A stretch of DNA of 64,000 bases from Mesorhizobium opportunistum WSM2075. Its GTDB lineage: Bacteria; Pseudomonadota; Alphaproteobacteria; Rhizobiales; Rhizobiaceae. The DNA lies in the NCBI RefSeq assembly GCF_000176035.2, contig NC_015675.1, positions 310,001-374,000 of the forward strand. The letters are read 5' to 3'. Of this stretch, positions 49,204-59,843 are shown piece after piece (within the stretch, counting starts at the first letter, position 1; every line of letters begins with the position of its first letter). The translations under genes and the position numbers were made by a program. The notes under the pieces are model-generated. The model saw only the letters and a list, made by a program, of their open reading frames with translations, searched no databases and had not been told where the DNA came from.

Positions 49204-49788
49204 ATGGCAGGGCTTCTCGCTCTCTCCAGGGCGATCGACCGCCTCAACGAATTCATCGGCAAGTCGGTGTCGTGGCTGATCCTGCTGGCGATCCTCGTGA
49301 GCGCGGTCAACGCCGTCATCCGCAAGGTCTTCGACATTTCGTCGAATGCGTGGCTGGAGCTGCAATGGTATCTGTTCGGCGCCGCCTTCATGCTGGCTGC
49401 CGCCTATACGCTGAAGCAGAACGAGCATATCCGCATCGACATCGTCTACGGCCTGTTCTCACGCCGCGTGCAGCACTGGATCGACCTTCTCGGCCATCTC
49501 CTGTTCCTGATGCCGTTCGTGACGCTGATGGTGTTCTATTTCGTGCCCTACGTGCGGCTGTCGTTTCACAGCGGCGAAATGTCCAACAATTCCGGAGGCC
49601 TGATCGTTTGGCCGGCCAAGGCCATCCTGCTGGTCGGCTTTTTCCTGCTGGCGCTGCAGGGCATTTCCGAGATCATCAAGAAGATCGCCATCATACGCGG
49701 CGACATGGACGATCCCACCCCCTTCATTTCCGTGCACGAACAGGCTGAGCTCGAAGCCAAGGCGCTCGCCGACGAGGTGCGCTCGTGA
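49204..49788 (+). CDS. TRAP transporter small permease (DctQ type)
   Basis: 194 residues, four transmembrane helices, with WLELQWYLFGAAFMLAAAYT and HIRIDIVYGLFSRRVQHWID typical of DctQ. ATG 49204 follows AAAGGGAGGAATGC. It is the small integral subunit; its stop overlaps the DctM start (TGATG). Confidence 0.93.
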   Translation: MAGLLALSRAIDRLNEFIGKSVSWLILLAILVSAVNAVIRKVFDISSNAWLELQWYLFGAAFMLAAAYTLKQNEHIRIDIVYGLFSRRVQHWIDLLGHLLFLMPFVTLMVFYFVPYVRLSFHSGEMSNNSGGLIVWPAKAILLVGFFLLALQGISEIIKKIAIIRGDMDDPTPFISVHEQAELEAKALADEVRS

Positions 49789-51575
49789 TGGAGTTCATTG
49801 CCCAGAACATGGCGCCGATCATGTTCGCCTCGCTGATCCTGTTCATGCTGATTGGCTATCCTGTCGCCTTTTCGCTGGCCGCCAACGGATTGATGTTCTT
49901 CTTTATCGGCGTGCTCCTGACGCCCTATTCGGGCGGTGCGATCAACCTCGCCTGGCCGCTGCTCTATGCGCTTCCGGACAATTTCTACGGCAGTCGGGTG
50001 ATGTCGAACGACACGCTGCTGGCGATCCCGTTCTTCACCTTCATGGGCATCGTGCTCGAGCGATCGGGCATGGCCGAGGACCTGCTCGACACGATCGGCC
50101 AGCTGTTCGGACCGATCCGCGGCGGTCTAGCCTACGCGGTGATCTTCGTCGGCGCGCTGCTGGCGGCGACCACCGGTGTGGTGGCGGCATCGGTCATTGC
50201 CATGGGACTGATCTCGCTGCCGATCATGCTGCGCTATGGCTATGACCGCCGGCTGGCGTCCGGCGTCATCGCCGCCTCCGGTACGCTCGCGCAGATCATC
50301 CCGCCGTCGCTGGTGCTGATCGTGCTTGCCGACCAGCTCGGCCGCTCGGTCGGCGACATGTATGCCGGCGCGCTGATCCCCGGCCTGGTGCTGACGGGGC
50401 TCTACGCGTTTTACATTCTCATCGTGTCGATCTTCCGGCCGAAGATGATGCCGGCGCTGCCGCTCGAAGCACGCACGCTTGGTCATGGCGTGATGTCGCT
50501 GCTGGTGGCGCTGGTGGCAACGGTGGCCATATCCTATGCCGCGTACCGCTATCTGGCGCCGGCGCATGGCGACAATGCCGATATTCTGGGCGCCACGGCC
50601 GGCGTGATCGTGATCTATATCGTCGCCATTACCGACCGGCGGCTGAACATCCACATGATGTCCAGGCTGGCGCAGCAGGTGGTCATCGTGCTGATCCCGC
50701 CGCTGGCGCTGATCTTCCTGGTGCTGGGCACCATCTTCCTCGGCATCGCCACGCCGACGGAAGGCGGCGCCATGGGCGCGGTCGGCGCGTTGGCGATGGC
50801 CGCGGCAAAGGGCCGGCTGTCGCTGGATGTGATCAAGCAGGCGCTCGCTTCGACGACGCGGCTGTCGTCCTTCGTACTGTTCATCCTGATCGGCGCGCGC
50901 GTGTTCTCACTGACCTTCTACGGCGTCAACGGCCAGATATGGGTCGAGCACCTTTTGACTTCGCTGCCGGGCGGCGAAGTCGGCTTCCTGATCGGCGTCA
51001 ACATCCTCGTCTTCTTCCTGGCCTTCTTCCTCGATTTCTTCGAGCTGGCCTTCATCATCGTGCCGCTGCTGGCGCCGGCGGCCGACAAGCTCGGCATCGA
51101 CCTGATCTGGTTCGGCGTGCTGCTCGGCGTCAACATGCAAACCAGCTTCATGCACCCGCCCTTCGGCTTCGCGCTGTTCTACCTGCGCTCGGTCGCCGCG
51201 CGGGTACCCTATCTCGACCGCCTCACCGGCAAGCAGGTCGCGCCGGTGACGACAGGCCAGATCTATTGGGGCGCGGTGCCGTTCGTCCTGATCCAGGTGA
51301 TCATGATCGGGCTGACCATCTCCTTCCCGCAAATGGTGATGCGCTACAAGGGCACGGCGACCGATGCGGGCACGATCGACTACAAGGTACCGGAAATGCC
51401 CTCTCTATCGCCGCTCAGCGCCCCGCAGGGCGGCAGCGCGCCTGCCAATGGCGGCAATGGACCGGCTGCGCCCGGCACGCCGGACCTGTCGCAGCCGCCG
51501 AGTTTCGGCGATGCGCCGCCGGCCAAGCCGGCGACGCCGACGCCGGACCTTTCGCAGCCGCCGAGCTTCAACTGA
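49788..51575 (+). CDS. TRAP transporter large permease (DctM type) with proline-rich tail
   Basis: 595 residues, twelve or so helices. Motifs include NDTLLAIPFFTFMGIVLERS, GALLAATTGVVAASVIAMGL, FLGIATPTEGGAMGAVGALA and GVNMQTSFMHPPFGFALFYL. It is longer than the common 430-residue DctM, as in the mannitol/chloroaromatic TRAP subgroup with an internal insertion. The last about 50 residues form a Pro/Ala/Gly tail with PDLSQPPSF present twice. ATG 49788 is coupled to dctQ. It is the channel for a carboxylate substrate. Confidence 0.94.
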   Translation: MEFIAQNMAPIMFASLILFMLIGYPVAFSLAANGLMFFFIGVLLTPYSGGAINLAWPLLYALPDNFYGSRVMSNDTLLAIPFFTFMGIVLERSGMAEDLLDTIGQLFGPIRGGLAYAVIFVGALLAATTGVVAASVIAMGLISLPIMLRYGYDRRLASGVIAASGTLAQIIPPSLVLIVLADQLGRSVGDMYAGALIPGLVLTGLYAFYILIVSIFRPKMMPALPLEARTLGHGVMSLLVALVATVAISYAAYRYLAPAHGDNADILGATAGVIVIYIVAITDRRLNIHMMSRLAQQVVIVLIPPLALIFLVLGTIFLGIATPTEGGAMGAVGALAMAAAKGRLSLDVIKQALASTTRLSSFVLFILIGARVFSLTFYGVNGQIWVEHLLTSLPGGEVGFLIGVNILVFFLAFFLDFFELAFIIVPLLAPAADKLGIDLIWFGVLLGVNMQTSFMHPPFGFALFYLRSVAARVPYLDRLTGKQVAPVTTGQIYWGAVPFVLIQVIMIGLTISFPQMVMRYKGTATDAGTIDYKVPEMPSLSPLSAPQGGSAPANGGNGPAAPGTPDLSQPPSFGDAPPAKPATPTPDLSQPPSFN

Positions 51576-51588
51576 TGGGAACGACGCC

Positions 51589-52617
51589 ATGAGAGCGGTG
51601 CGGCTGGAAGCGGTGGGCAGCATTTCGCTGCGCGAGGTCGATAGACCCGTTCCCGGACCGAACGATCTTCTGGTGCGGGTCGAAGCCTGTGGCGTCTGCG
51701 GCACCGACCGGCATCTTTTCCACGGCGAGTTTCCCTGCAGGCCGCCGGTGACGCCCGGCCACGAATTCTCGGGCATCATCGAGGCTGTTGGAGCCGAAGT
51801 CTCCGGCTTTGCCGTCGGCGACCGCGTCACCGGCGACCCCAATATCGCCTGCGGGCGGTGCCCGCATTGCCATGCCGGCCGGGTCAATCTCTGCCGCAAT
51901 CTCAACGCCATCGGCATCCACCGCGACGGCGGCTTTGCCGACTATGTCGTGCTGCCGCAGAAGCAAGCTTTCATCCTGCCGGCGGCGCTGAAGCCTACGC
52001 ATGGCGCGTTCTGCGAGCCGCTCGGCTGCTGCCTGCATGGCGTGGACCTGGCCGAGATCAAGCCCGGCAGTTCGGTGGTCGTGCTCGGCGGCGGCGTGAT
52101 CGGCCTGCTCACCGTGCAACTGGCGCGGCTGGCCGGCGCCACGACCATCATCCTGTCGACCAGGCAGGCTTCACGGCGCACACTCGCCGAGGAATTAGGC
52201 GCGACAGCGACGGTCGACCCGACCGCCGGCGACGTCATCGATGCCATCGCCGGGCCGGCGGGCCTGATGCCGGGCGGCGTTGACGTGGTGTTCGAATGCG
52301 CCGGGGTGCGCGAGACCGTCGAGCAGTCCATGCGGTTGGCAAGGGCCGGCGGCACGGTCGTCATCGTCGGCGTGACGCCGCAAGGCATGAAAGTGGAATT
52401 CGAACCCTTCGACCTGTTGTTTCGCGAACTCAAGGTGCTGGGCTCTTTCCTCAATCCCTACACGCATCGCCGCGCCGCCGAGCTGATCGCGTCGGGCGCG
52501 ATCGAGATCGACCGGCTGATCTCCAGGCAAGTAACGCTCGAAGAAGCGCCAGCGGTGATCGCCAACCCGCCGGCGCCCGGCGAGGTCAAGGTGCTGGTGG
52601 TGCCGGGTTTGGGCTGA
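51589..52617 (+). CDS. Zinc-dependent alcohol/polyol dehydrogenase (MDR)
   Basis: 342 residues. The catalytic zinc ligands are in CGVCGTDRHLF and GHE (TPGHEFSGIIEAVG). The structural zinc loop is CGRCPHCHAGRVNLC. The NAD site is VVVLGGGVIGLLTVQLARLA. It lies 13 bases after dctM and probably shares that operon, so it likely oxidises the transported compound or a derivative, possibly a sugar alcohol. Substrate inferred from family only. Confidence 0.88.
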   Translation: MRAVRLEAVGSISLREVDRPVPGPNDLLVRVEACGVCGTDRHLFHGEFPCRPPVTPGHEFSGIIEAVGAEVSGFAVGDRVTGDPNIACGRCPHCHAGRVNLCRNLNAIGIHRDGGFADYVVLPQKQAFILPAALKPTHGAFCEPLGCCLHGVDLAEIKPGSSVVVLGGGVIGLLTVQLARLAGATTIILSTRQASRRTLAEELGATATVDPTAGDVIDAIAGPAGLMPGGVDVVFECAGVRETVEQSMRLARAGGTVVIVGVTPQGMKVEFEPFDLLFRELKVLGSFLNPYTHRRAAELIASGAIEIDRLISRQVTLEEAPAVIANPPAPGEVKVLVVPGLG

Positions 52618-52695
52618 AGGGCGAGCTTTCGGGAGTTGGCGCCGCCCTTAATCGCCCTGCCGGGCGGATAAGGGGCGGCGCAGACTTCGACAGTC

Positions 52696-53952
<1,257 letters not shown>

Positions 53953-53996
53953 CTAACAGGGGATTTCGTGGCACATGCGACACGCTGAAACTTGGC

Positions 53997-54842
53997 ATGG
54001 AAAAATGCCCGGAGATCGCCTATTTTGAAGGCAGGACATTCCTTGCCCAGATGGAAAACAGAGCCAAAATGCAGCAGCCGCTCGTCGCTATATCGACCGA
54101 CGTCCGTCGGTTCGACAACTACACCTGGCATGCCGCCCCACAGCAGTACCTGGAAGCCGCGATCACCGGCGCCGGCGTGTTCCCGCTGCTGGTGCCGTCA
54201 TTCGGCGACAGGCTCGACTTCGACGAACTCCTGTCGTCGGTCGACGGCGTCATGGTCACCGGCTCGAAGTCCAACGTGCATCCCTCACTCTACGGCGGCG
54301 ATGCCAGCGAGGCCAACGGCCCTTATGATCCGGCGCGTGACGCCACCACGCTGCCGCTGATCCGCAAGGCGATCGAGCGTGGCGTGCCACTGCTTGCCAT
54401 CTGCCGCGGCATCCAGGAGTTGAACGTCGCGCTCGGCGGCACGCTGGGCACCGAGATCCAGGAACGCGAGGGTTCGCTCGACCACCGCGCGCCGGTGAGC
54501 GACAAGCAGGACGAACGCTTCGCCATCCACCAGACCATTTCGATCAAGCCAGGCAGCTGCCTAGCCGGCGTGTTCGGTGCCGGCGACATGAAGGTCAATT
54601 CGTTGCACCGCCAGGCGATCGACCGGCTGGGATCGAAGCTCGAGGTCGAGGCTGTCGCCACCGACGGCACGGTCGAAGCGGTTTCGGTCAGGGGGGCCCG
54701 CGCCTTTGCCGTCGGGGTCCAGTGGCATCCGGAATACTGGGTCAAATCGGACAGCAACTCGGTCAAGATTTTCCGCGCCTTCGGCGACGCGGTACGCCTG
54801 CATGCGGCTGCGAAAGCCGGTGCGCGGGCCGCTGCGGAATAA
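53997..54842 (+). CDS. Gamma-glutamyl-gamma-aminobutyrate hydrolase family protein (PuuD-like)
   Basis: Up to 281 residues, class I glutamine amidotransferase-like fold. The nucleophile Cys is in LLAICRGIQELNVALGG, the GD-turn GVMVTGSKSNVHPSLYGG is conserved, and the catalytic His is in VGVQWHPEYWVKSD. It hydrolyses gamma-glutamyl conjugates such as gamma-Glu-GABA in polyamine degradation. The start is unclear; ATG 54051 or 54069 (MQQPLVAIS) also fit the family. Confidence 0.87.
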   Translation: MEKCPEIAYFEGRTFLAQMENRAKMQQPLVAISTDVRRFDNYTWHAAPQQYLEAAITGAGVFPLLVPSFGDRLDFDELLSSVDGVMVTGSKSNVHPSLYGGDASEANGPYDPARDATTLPLIRKAIERGVPLLAICRGIQELNVALGGTLGTEIQEREGSLDHRAPVSDKQDERFAIHQTISIKPGSCLAGVFGAGDMKVNSLHRQAIDRLGSKLEVEAVATDGTVEAVSVRGARAFAVGVQWHPEYWVKSDSNSVKIFRAFGDAVRLHAAAKAGARAAAE

Positions 54843-55259
54843 TCAATCTTCCGACTTCAAACCACCGGTGGCCGCCAGCGACAGCAAGGGCGTGGCTGGG
54901 GCATAGGATTCGTAACCGTTGCCGTCGGCAATGCTGAAAGTGACGATCGGATCGATGCCGTTGGCGCTGAAGGCGACCGAGCCGTCGGTTTGTTCACGCC
55001 AGAATTTTGCTTGCTCGATACCTGGCAGGAGCCGGCGGCAGGCCGGCGCGACAGAAAGCAGCGACAAGCCATCGGAAATTTCGGCGCCGCGGCTGACCGC
55101 GCAAGCCGCCTCGTCGCCATTGGCGACAAGCCTGTAGGTGTTGGACGGGGCGGGCTCGTTGGCCGCGCTTTCCCAAGTGCCGCCATGATACAGCTGGATA
55201 CCGCCAAAAAGCGCAGCGGCGGCGATCAATGCGGAGAGCGTCTTCATCCTTGTCTTCAT
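54843..55259 (-). CDS. Inh/AprI-like protease inhibitor family protein
   Basis: 138 residues with a signal peptide (MKTRMKTLSALIAAAALFGG) and a mature domain NTYRLVANGDEAACAVSRG, LSLLSVAPACRRLLPGI, AKFWREQTDGSVAFSANG. The two-cysteine beta-barrel pattern resembles the AprI/Inh metalloprotease inhibitor and Brucella Omp19 family. It is translated back to back with the PuuD-like gene (stop to stop). A metalloprotease target is not encoded here. Confidence 0.65.
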   Translation of the reverse strand: MKTRMKTLSALIAAAALFGGIQLYHGGTWESAANEPAPSNTYRLVANGDEAACAVSRGAEISDGLSLLSVAPACRRLLPGIEQAKFWREQTDGSVAFSANGIDPIVTFSIADGNGYESYAPATPLLSLAATGGLKSED

Positions 55260-55332
55260 CCCTGTACACGGACAGGATAAACAATGATTTCCAAGGGTTA
55301 AGCCGACGTTAATGAATGTGGCGAACTGCCAC

Positions 55333-56316
55333 TCAGCCGCGAGCCCTCACATTCGCAGTCTCCGGCACCGGCGTCAGCGGGCGGCGCTCGCCGAACCAGG
55401 ACACAAGATTGTCGACGCACAAATCCGCCATGGCGCGGCGCGTGTGCTGCGAGGCCGAACCGACATGCGGCAACAAGGAGGCGTTGGGTGCGTCGAGCAA
55501 TGCCTTGGGTACATTCGGCTCGGCGGCGAAGACATCGAGCCCGGCGGCGGCGATGGTGCCGTTGGCCAGGGCTGCCGCAAGGGCGGCCTCATCAACTGTG
55601 CTGCCGCGGCCGATATTGACGAAGACGCCGTTGGCGCCGAGCGCCACCAGGATCTCGGCATTGACCGCCTTCTGTGTCGAAGCGCCGCCGGGCGCCACCG
55701 AAATCAGCGTGTCGACCGCTTCGGCCAGACCCTTCAGCGTCGGGTGATACTGGTAGGCAAGACCTTCGACGCGGTGCCGGTTGTGGTAGGCGACCGGCAG
55801 GCCGAACGCTTCCAGCCGCCGGGCGATGGCTCGTCCGATGCGGCCCATGCCGAAAATGCCGACGCGGCGTGCCCGCAAGGTCAGCCGGCTCAGCGGATAC
55901 TCGCCCTTCTTCGCCCAGCTGCCATCGCGCAGCCAGGTTTCGGCGCGCGGCAGGTCGCGGATGGTGTTGATGAGCAGCCCGATCGCGGTGTCGGCAACCT
56001 CCTCGGTCAAGACGTCGGGCGTGTTGGTGACCATGATGTTCTTTGCCGCCGCATGGCCGACATCGACCGAATCGTAGCCGACGCCGAAGGAGGCGATCAG
56101 TTCGAGATTGGGCAGCGCATCCATCATGGCCGCGTTGATGCCGGCAAACGAAGCAATGCCCCGCACCGTGCTGCGCATCTCATCGGTGACCAACGCCGCA
56201 TCGGCGCGCTCGATGCCGATGCGCCTGAACGTTCGCTCGATGCGCTCCACCGCGTGGTCGCTGAAACCCGCCGGCACCAGAATGGCGACGGCTTGCAACT
56301 CTTCGGCCTTCGTCAT
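55333..56316 (-). CDS. D-isomer 2-hydroxyacid dehydrogenase (glyoxylate/hydroxypyruvate reductase type)
   Basis: 327 residues. The NAD(P) loop is VGIFGMGRIGRAIARRLEAF, catalytic Arg lies in VNIGRGSTVDEAAL, Glu in GLDVFAAEPNVP and His in LLPHVGSASQHT. NRHR after the second strand favours NADPH. ATG 56316 overlaps the LacI stop (ATGA), so it is the second gene of that operon. It reduces a 2-oxo acid such as hydroxypyruvate. Confidence 0.92.
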   Translation of the reverse strand: MTKAEELQAVAILVPAGFSDHAVERIERTFRRIGIERADAALVTDEMRSTVRGIASFAGINAAMMDALPNLELIASFGVGYDSVDVGHAAAKNIMVTNTPDVLTEEVADTAIGLLINTIRDLPRAETWLRDGSWAKKGEYPLSRLTLRARRVGIFGMGRIGRAIARRLEAFGLPVAYHNRHRVEGLAYQYHPTLKGLAEAVDTLISVAPGGASTQKAVNAEILVALGANGVFVNIGRGSTVDEAALAAALANGTIAAAGLDVFAAEPNVPKALLDAPNASLLPHVGSASQHTRRAMADLCVDNLVSWFGERRPLTPVPETANVRARG

Positions 56317-57335
56317 GCACGCTCCACCGGTTTGCCGGTCGACTGGCGCACATGCAGTTCCGGCTTGATCAATTCCTGCGAGGGCCGTACCGTCTGCCCG
56401 TTGAGCTTGTCGAGCAGCGCGCTGGCGGCGCGGCGGCCAACCTCGCGCTGGCCGTTCCAGACGGTGGTCAGCGCCGGCGTGGCGATCGCCGCCTCTTCGA
56501 GATCGTCATAGCCGGTGACGGAGATGTCGACGCCGGGCACCAGGCCGGCGCGCGCGATACCATTCATCAATCCGATGGCGACAAGGTCGTTCCAGCAGCA
56601 GGCCGCGGTCGGCCTGTCCTTCAGTGCCAGGAACTGCCCGGCGGCCTCGAAGCCGGCCTGCTTGGTGCGCGGGCCGGCAATGCGCCAGGACGGCCTGACT
56701 TCCAGTCCCGCCGCTTCCATGGCGTTGACATAGCCCTGATAGCGGTCGCGTCCGGTCGAGGTCTGGTCGGTGCCGCCGATCATGGCGATGCGCTTGTGGC
56801 CGAGCGAGATCAGGTGATTGGTGGCGAGCCCCGTTCCATAGGCATCGTCGCCGCGAAACACCGGCACGTCGGCGCCCTCGACAGTGCGCGCGATCAGCAC
56901 CGCCGGCAGGCCGTTCTCCTCGGCCATCAGGATGTCGGAAGCCGGGGTGCCGATTGCCGGCGACATGATGACGCCATCGGCGCCGAGCTGCAGCAGCGTG
57001 TCGATGAAGGTGCGCTGTTTCTCGAGCTGGTCGTAGTGGTTGGACAGGATGAAGGTTTGCCGGCTGCGGTCGAGCTCGCTTTCGATCGAGCGCAGGATCT
57101 CGGCGAAGAAGGGGTTCATGATGTCGTGCACGACGACGCCGACAATGCCCGAGCGCGAGGTGCGCAGGCTGGCGGCGCGACGGTTGTAGATATAGCCGAT
57201 GGCGCGGGCATGTTCCTTGATGCGGTCGCGTGTCGAGCCGGCGACCAGGGGACTGTCGCGCAGCGCCAGCGAAACCGTGGCCGTGGACACGCCGAGCGCA
57301 TCCGCGATCGTCGAAAGCTTGATTTTTTGTGCCAG
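56313..57335 (-). CDS. LacI family transcriptional regulator, apparent CTG start
   Basis: About 340 residues. The frame contains no ATG, GTG or TTG from an upstream TGA until GTG 57290, which would begin in the middle of the DNA-binding helix-turn-helix. A CTG at 57335 reads LAQKIKLSTIADALGVSTAT, the expected LacI N-terminus, with AAGG just upstream and GGGGAG further. The sugar-binding core has GVVVHDIMNPFFAEILRSIE, FRGDDAYGTGLATNHLISLG and CCWNDLVAIGLMNGIARAGL. It probably controls the hydroxyacid dehydrogenase with which it overlaps. Confidence 0.85.
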   Translation of the reverse strand: MAQKIKLSTIADALGVSTATVSLALRDSPLVAGSTRDRIKEHARAIGYIYNRRAASLRTSRSGIVGVVVHDIMNPFFAEILRSIESELDRSRQTFILSNHYDQLEKQRTFIDTLLQLGADGVIMSPAIGTPASDILMAEENGLPAVLIARTVEGADVPVFRGDDAYGTGLATNHLISLGHKRIAMIGGTDQTSTGRDRYQGYVNAMEAAGLEVRPSWRIAGPRTKQAGFEAAGQFLALKDRPTAACCWNDLVAIGLMNGIARAGLVPGVDISVTGYDDLEEAAIATPALTTVWNGQREVGRRAASALLDKLNGQTVRPSQELIKPELHVRQSTGKPVERA

Positions 57336-57413
57336 CGCCTTGCGCTCCCCGAACGACCTGAATTCTGACCTAAACTGTTTAAAGGCGGCGTTATGCCACC
57401 GATCGGGGGCAAA

Positions 57414-58355
57414 TCAAAGTTTTTTTGCCAGCGCTTCCGCCTCGACATCGGAAGCCGCGCGGCTCTGCAGCCGAAGCCGATGCTCGCGGTGGACGATGTA
57501 GAGGCCGCTGGCGACGATGATGGCCGCGCCGAGCAGCGTCCAGCGGTCGGGGAACTGCTTGAAGACGATCCAGCCGGAAATGATCATCCACACCATCTGC
57601 GAATAGGGATAGGGAGCGAGCGCCGTTGTCGTCGCCAGCCGGTAGGCCTGGACCAGCAGCCAGTGCCCGACGCCGCCGAACACGCCAAGCATGAGCAGGA
57701 TGAACCAGTGCCAGCCATCATGCGGCAGCGAGAACGAGAACGGCAGCAGGGGCAACAGCAGCACCGCCGGCGCGAGCGCCGAAAACAGTATGAGGCTTTC
57801 CGAGGTTTCGGTCGCCGACATGCGGCGGGTCATGATGACGTAGAAGCAGTTCGACAGCATCGAGCCGAGTGCGAAGAGATGCCCGATGCCAAAAACGCCG
57901 ACACCCGGCCTGGTGATGATCAGAACCCCGGCGAAGGCAGCCACGATAGCCAGCCAACGCCGCCAGCCGGCCCATTCGCCGAGCAGCGGGCCGGCAAGTG
58001 CGGTGATCACCATCGGTCCAAAGAAATAGATCGATGTCGTCTCGGCCAATTGCAGGGACCGCAGCGCCAGGACGTTGAAGATGGTGGAGCCGAACAGGAA
58101 CAGCCCGCGCAGCACATGCGCCGGCAGGTTGACTGGGCGAAACCGCACCGGCTGGCGCCAGCCGCGCAGGAGAGCGCCGACCAGCACGACATGCACTGCA
58201 AAGCGCACCCAGGCGACGATCAGCACCGAGACCCCGGCCAGGACGAGATATTTGCTTGAGGTGTCGAGGAAGGTGAAGAAGACATAGGTGGAAAGCATGC
58301 ACAGGATCGCCACCGGCGGCGTCGCGCTTTCTGGGTGTCTTTGGGGAGCATTCAC
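57414..58355 (-). CDS. EamA/DMT family transporter
   Basis: 313 residues with ten transmembrane helices in two EamA repeats (AILCMLSTYVFFTFLDTSSK start; second repeat with FALGSMLSNCFYVIMTRRMS). The C-terminal LYIVHREHRLRLQSRAASD tail is charged. Likely a metabolite exporter. It is collinear with, and 78 bases upstream of, the LacI operon. Confidence 0.9.
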   Translation of the reverse strand: MNAPQRHPESATPPVAILCMLSTYVFFTFLDTSSKYLVLAGVSVLIVAWVRFAVHVVLVGALLRGWRQPVRFRPVNLPAHVLRGLFLFGSTIFNVLALRSLQLAETTSIYFFGPMVITALAGPLLGEWAGWRRWLAIVAAFAGVLIITRPGVGVFGIGHLFALGSMLSNCFYVIMTRRMSATETSESLILFSALAPAVLLLPLLPFSFSLPHDGWHWFILLMLGVFGGVGHWLLVQAYRLATTTALAPYPYSQMVWMIISGWIVFKQFPDRWTLLGAAIIVASGLYIVHREHRLRLQSRAASDVEAEALAKKL

Positions 58356-58496
58356 TTGCAGGCCGGGGAAAAGCTGGGCTGAAGCCCTCCTTTGCGGGAA
58401 TTGTGGCTTGCCGGCAAGCCAATTGTCGCCCGCTGCCGCGCCTGGGCGTGCTGGCCTAACAACAGGTGCCGCCAGGCTTAGTCCATGCCTATGTCG

Positions 58497-58904
58497 CTAG
58501 GCGTGCATGCGGGCGCCCTTGGTGATCTTGTCGACCACCTTCTTGTCGGCGCGCAGCGCGATGCCGACCACCTTGGCGTCTTCGGGCGCAAACTCGGCGA
58601 AGACGGCGCGATTGGCGGCGTCGAAGCCGGTCGAAAACATCTCCTCGACATAGAGCGAGGTCGTCACGCCACGCTCGAGCGTGCGCCGGTGGATCGCGGC
58701 GAGCGTCGCCTGATCGGCCGACAGCACGATGACCGGCTGGATCGACAGCGGATTGTATAGATTGCCTGACCGGTCACGGTAGGGTTCGCCGATGATGCCA
58801 GGAAACTGGGCGACGATGCCGCTGGTCAGGAAGGCCGTGACGTTGAGTTTCTGCCAGACCGGCAGGTCCTCCCTGAGCACGATTGCAAATTTCGTATCGA
58901 ACAT
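58497..58904 (-). CDS. DUF2000 family protein
   Basis: 135 residues: MFDTKFAIVLREDLPVWQKL, LSIQPVIVLSADQATLAAIH and FAPEDAKVVGIALRADKKVV match DUF2000. Soluble, function unknown. It is divergent from the AraC regulator gene with a 47-base gap, suggesting it is that regulator's target. Confidence 0.88.
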   Translation of the reverse strand: MFDTKFAIVLREDLPVWQKLNVTAFLTSGIVAQFPGIIGEPYRDRSGNLYNPLSIQPVIVLSADQATLAAIHRRTLERGVTTSLYVEEMFSTGFDAANRAVFAEFAPEDAKVVGIALRADKKVVDKITKGARMHA

Positions 58905-58951
58905 GAGACATTACCCATTCGAACTGTCCCCATTCGAGGCTGAAGGAGACG

Positions 58952-59827
58952 ATGTCGCACGATCTAGGCAGCCAGGCCTTCGAGGGTCTTGGACGTTTGT
59001 GCGCCGATGCGGCTGAGAACTGCATCATCTCGGCTCCCGACCCTGCGGGCATGGAGCGGATCGAGGCGCGATTCCATGGCAGCGCCTTCGACCTGCACCG
59101 CCATGACACCTATGCGATCGGGGTGACGCTGCAGGGCGTGCAGACCTTTCGCTATCGCGGCGAGACCCGGGTAAGCCTGCCCGGCCAGATCATCGTGCTG
59201 CATCCCGACGAGTTGCATGACGGCGGCGCCGGCACCGAGGACGGGTTGCGCTACAGGATGCTCTATCTCGAACCGTCGCTGATGCTCGACTGCCTTGGCG
59301 GCGCATCGTTGCCCTTCGTCAGGGACGCCGTGGTGACTGACGATGCCTTTTGCGCAACGCTGCTTTCGGCACTGGGGCCGCTGGAGCAGGAACTCGACGA
59401 GCTGTTCGTCGACGACTTCCTGGCGCAGCTGATGCAGAGGCTCTCGCGGCATGCCGGCCAGCCGGGCAAGCCGATAGCCAGGACGGCGTGGCAAGCGGCC
59501 GCGGCGGCGCGTGACTATCTCACGGAAAACCTGAACCGTCCGGTGGGGTCGGGCGAATTGGAGGCGATCACCGGGCTCGACCGCTATGCATTGTCACGGC
59601 ATTTCCGCGCCGCCTTCTCAACCAGCCCACATCGTTTCCTGGTGATGCGCCGGCTTCAGCACGCGCGGCGGATGATCATCGCCGGCGAACCATTGGCGCA
59701 GATTGCCGTCGAGGCCGGCTTCAGCGACCAGAGCCATTTCAACAGGCAATTCAAGAAGGCGTTCGGCATGACACCTGGACGCTGGTCTTCGCTGATCCGT
59801 GGACCGGCCGCGATGGCGGCGGCCTGA
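58952..59827 (+). CDS. AraC family transcriptional regulator
   Basis: 291 residues. An N-terminal cupin (FDLHRHDTYAIGVTLQGVQT, LHPDELHDGGAGT) precedes two helix-turn-helix motifs (ELEAITGLDRYALSRHFRAA; PLAQIAVEAGFSDQSHFNRQ then FKKAFGMTPGRW). It shares a 47-base divergent promoter region with DUF2000. Confidence 0.93.
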   Translation: MSHDLGSQAFEGLGRLCADAAENCIISAPDPAGMERIEARFHGSAFDLHRHDTYAIGVTLQGVQTFRYRGETRVSLPGQIIVLHPDELHDGGAGTEDGLRYRMLYLEPSLMLDCLGGASLPFVRDAVVTDDAFCATLLSALGPLEQELDELFVDDFLAQLMQRLSRHAGQPGKPIARTAWQAAAAARDYLTENLNRPVGSGELEAITGLDRYALSRHFRAAFSTSPHRFLVMRRLQHARRMIIAGEPLAQIAVEAGFSDQSHFNRQFKKAFGMTPGRWSSLIRGPAAMAAA

Positions 59828-59843
59828 TCGTCGTACCGGACTA

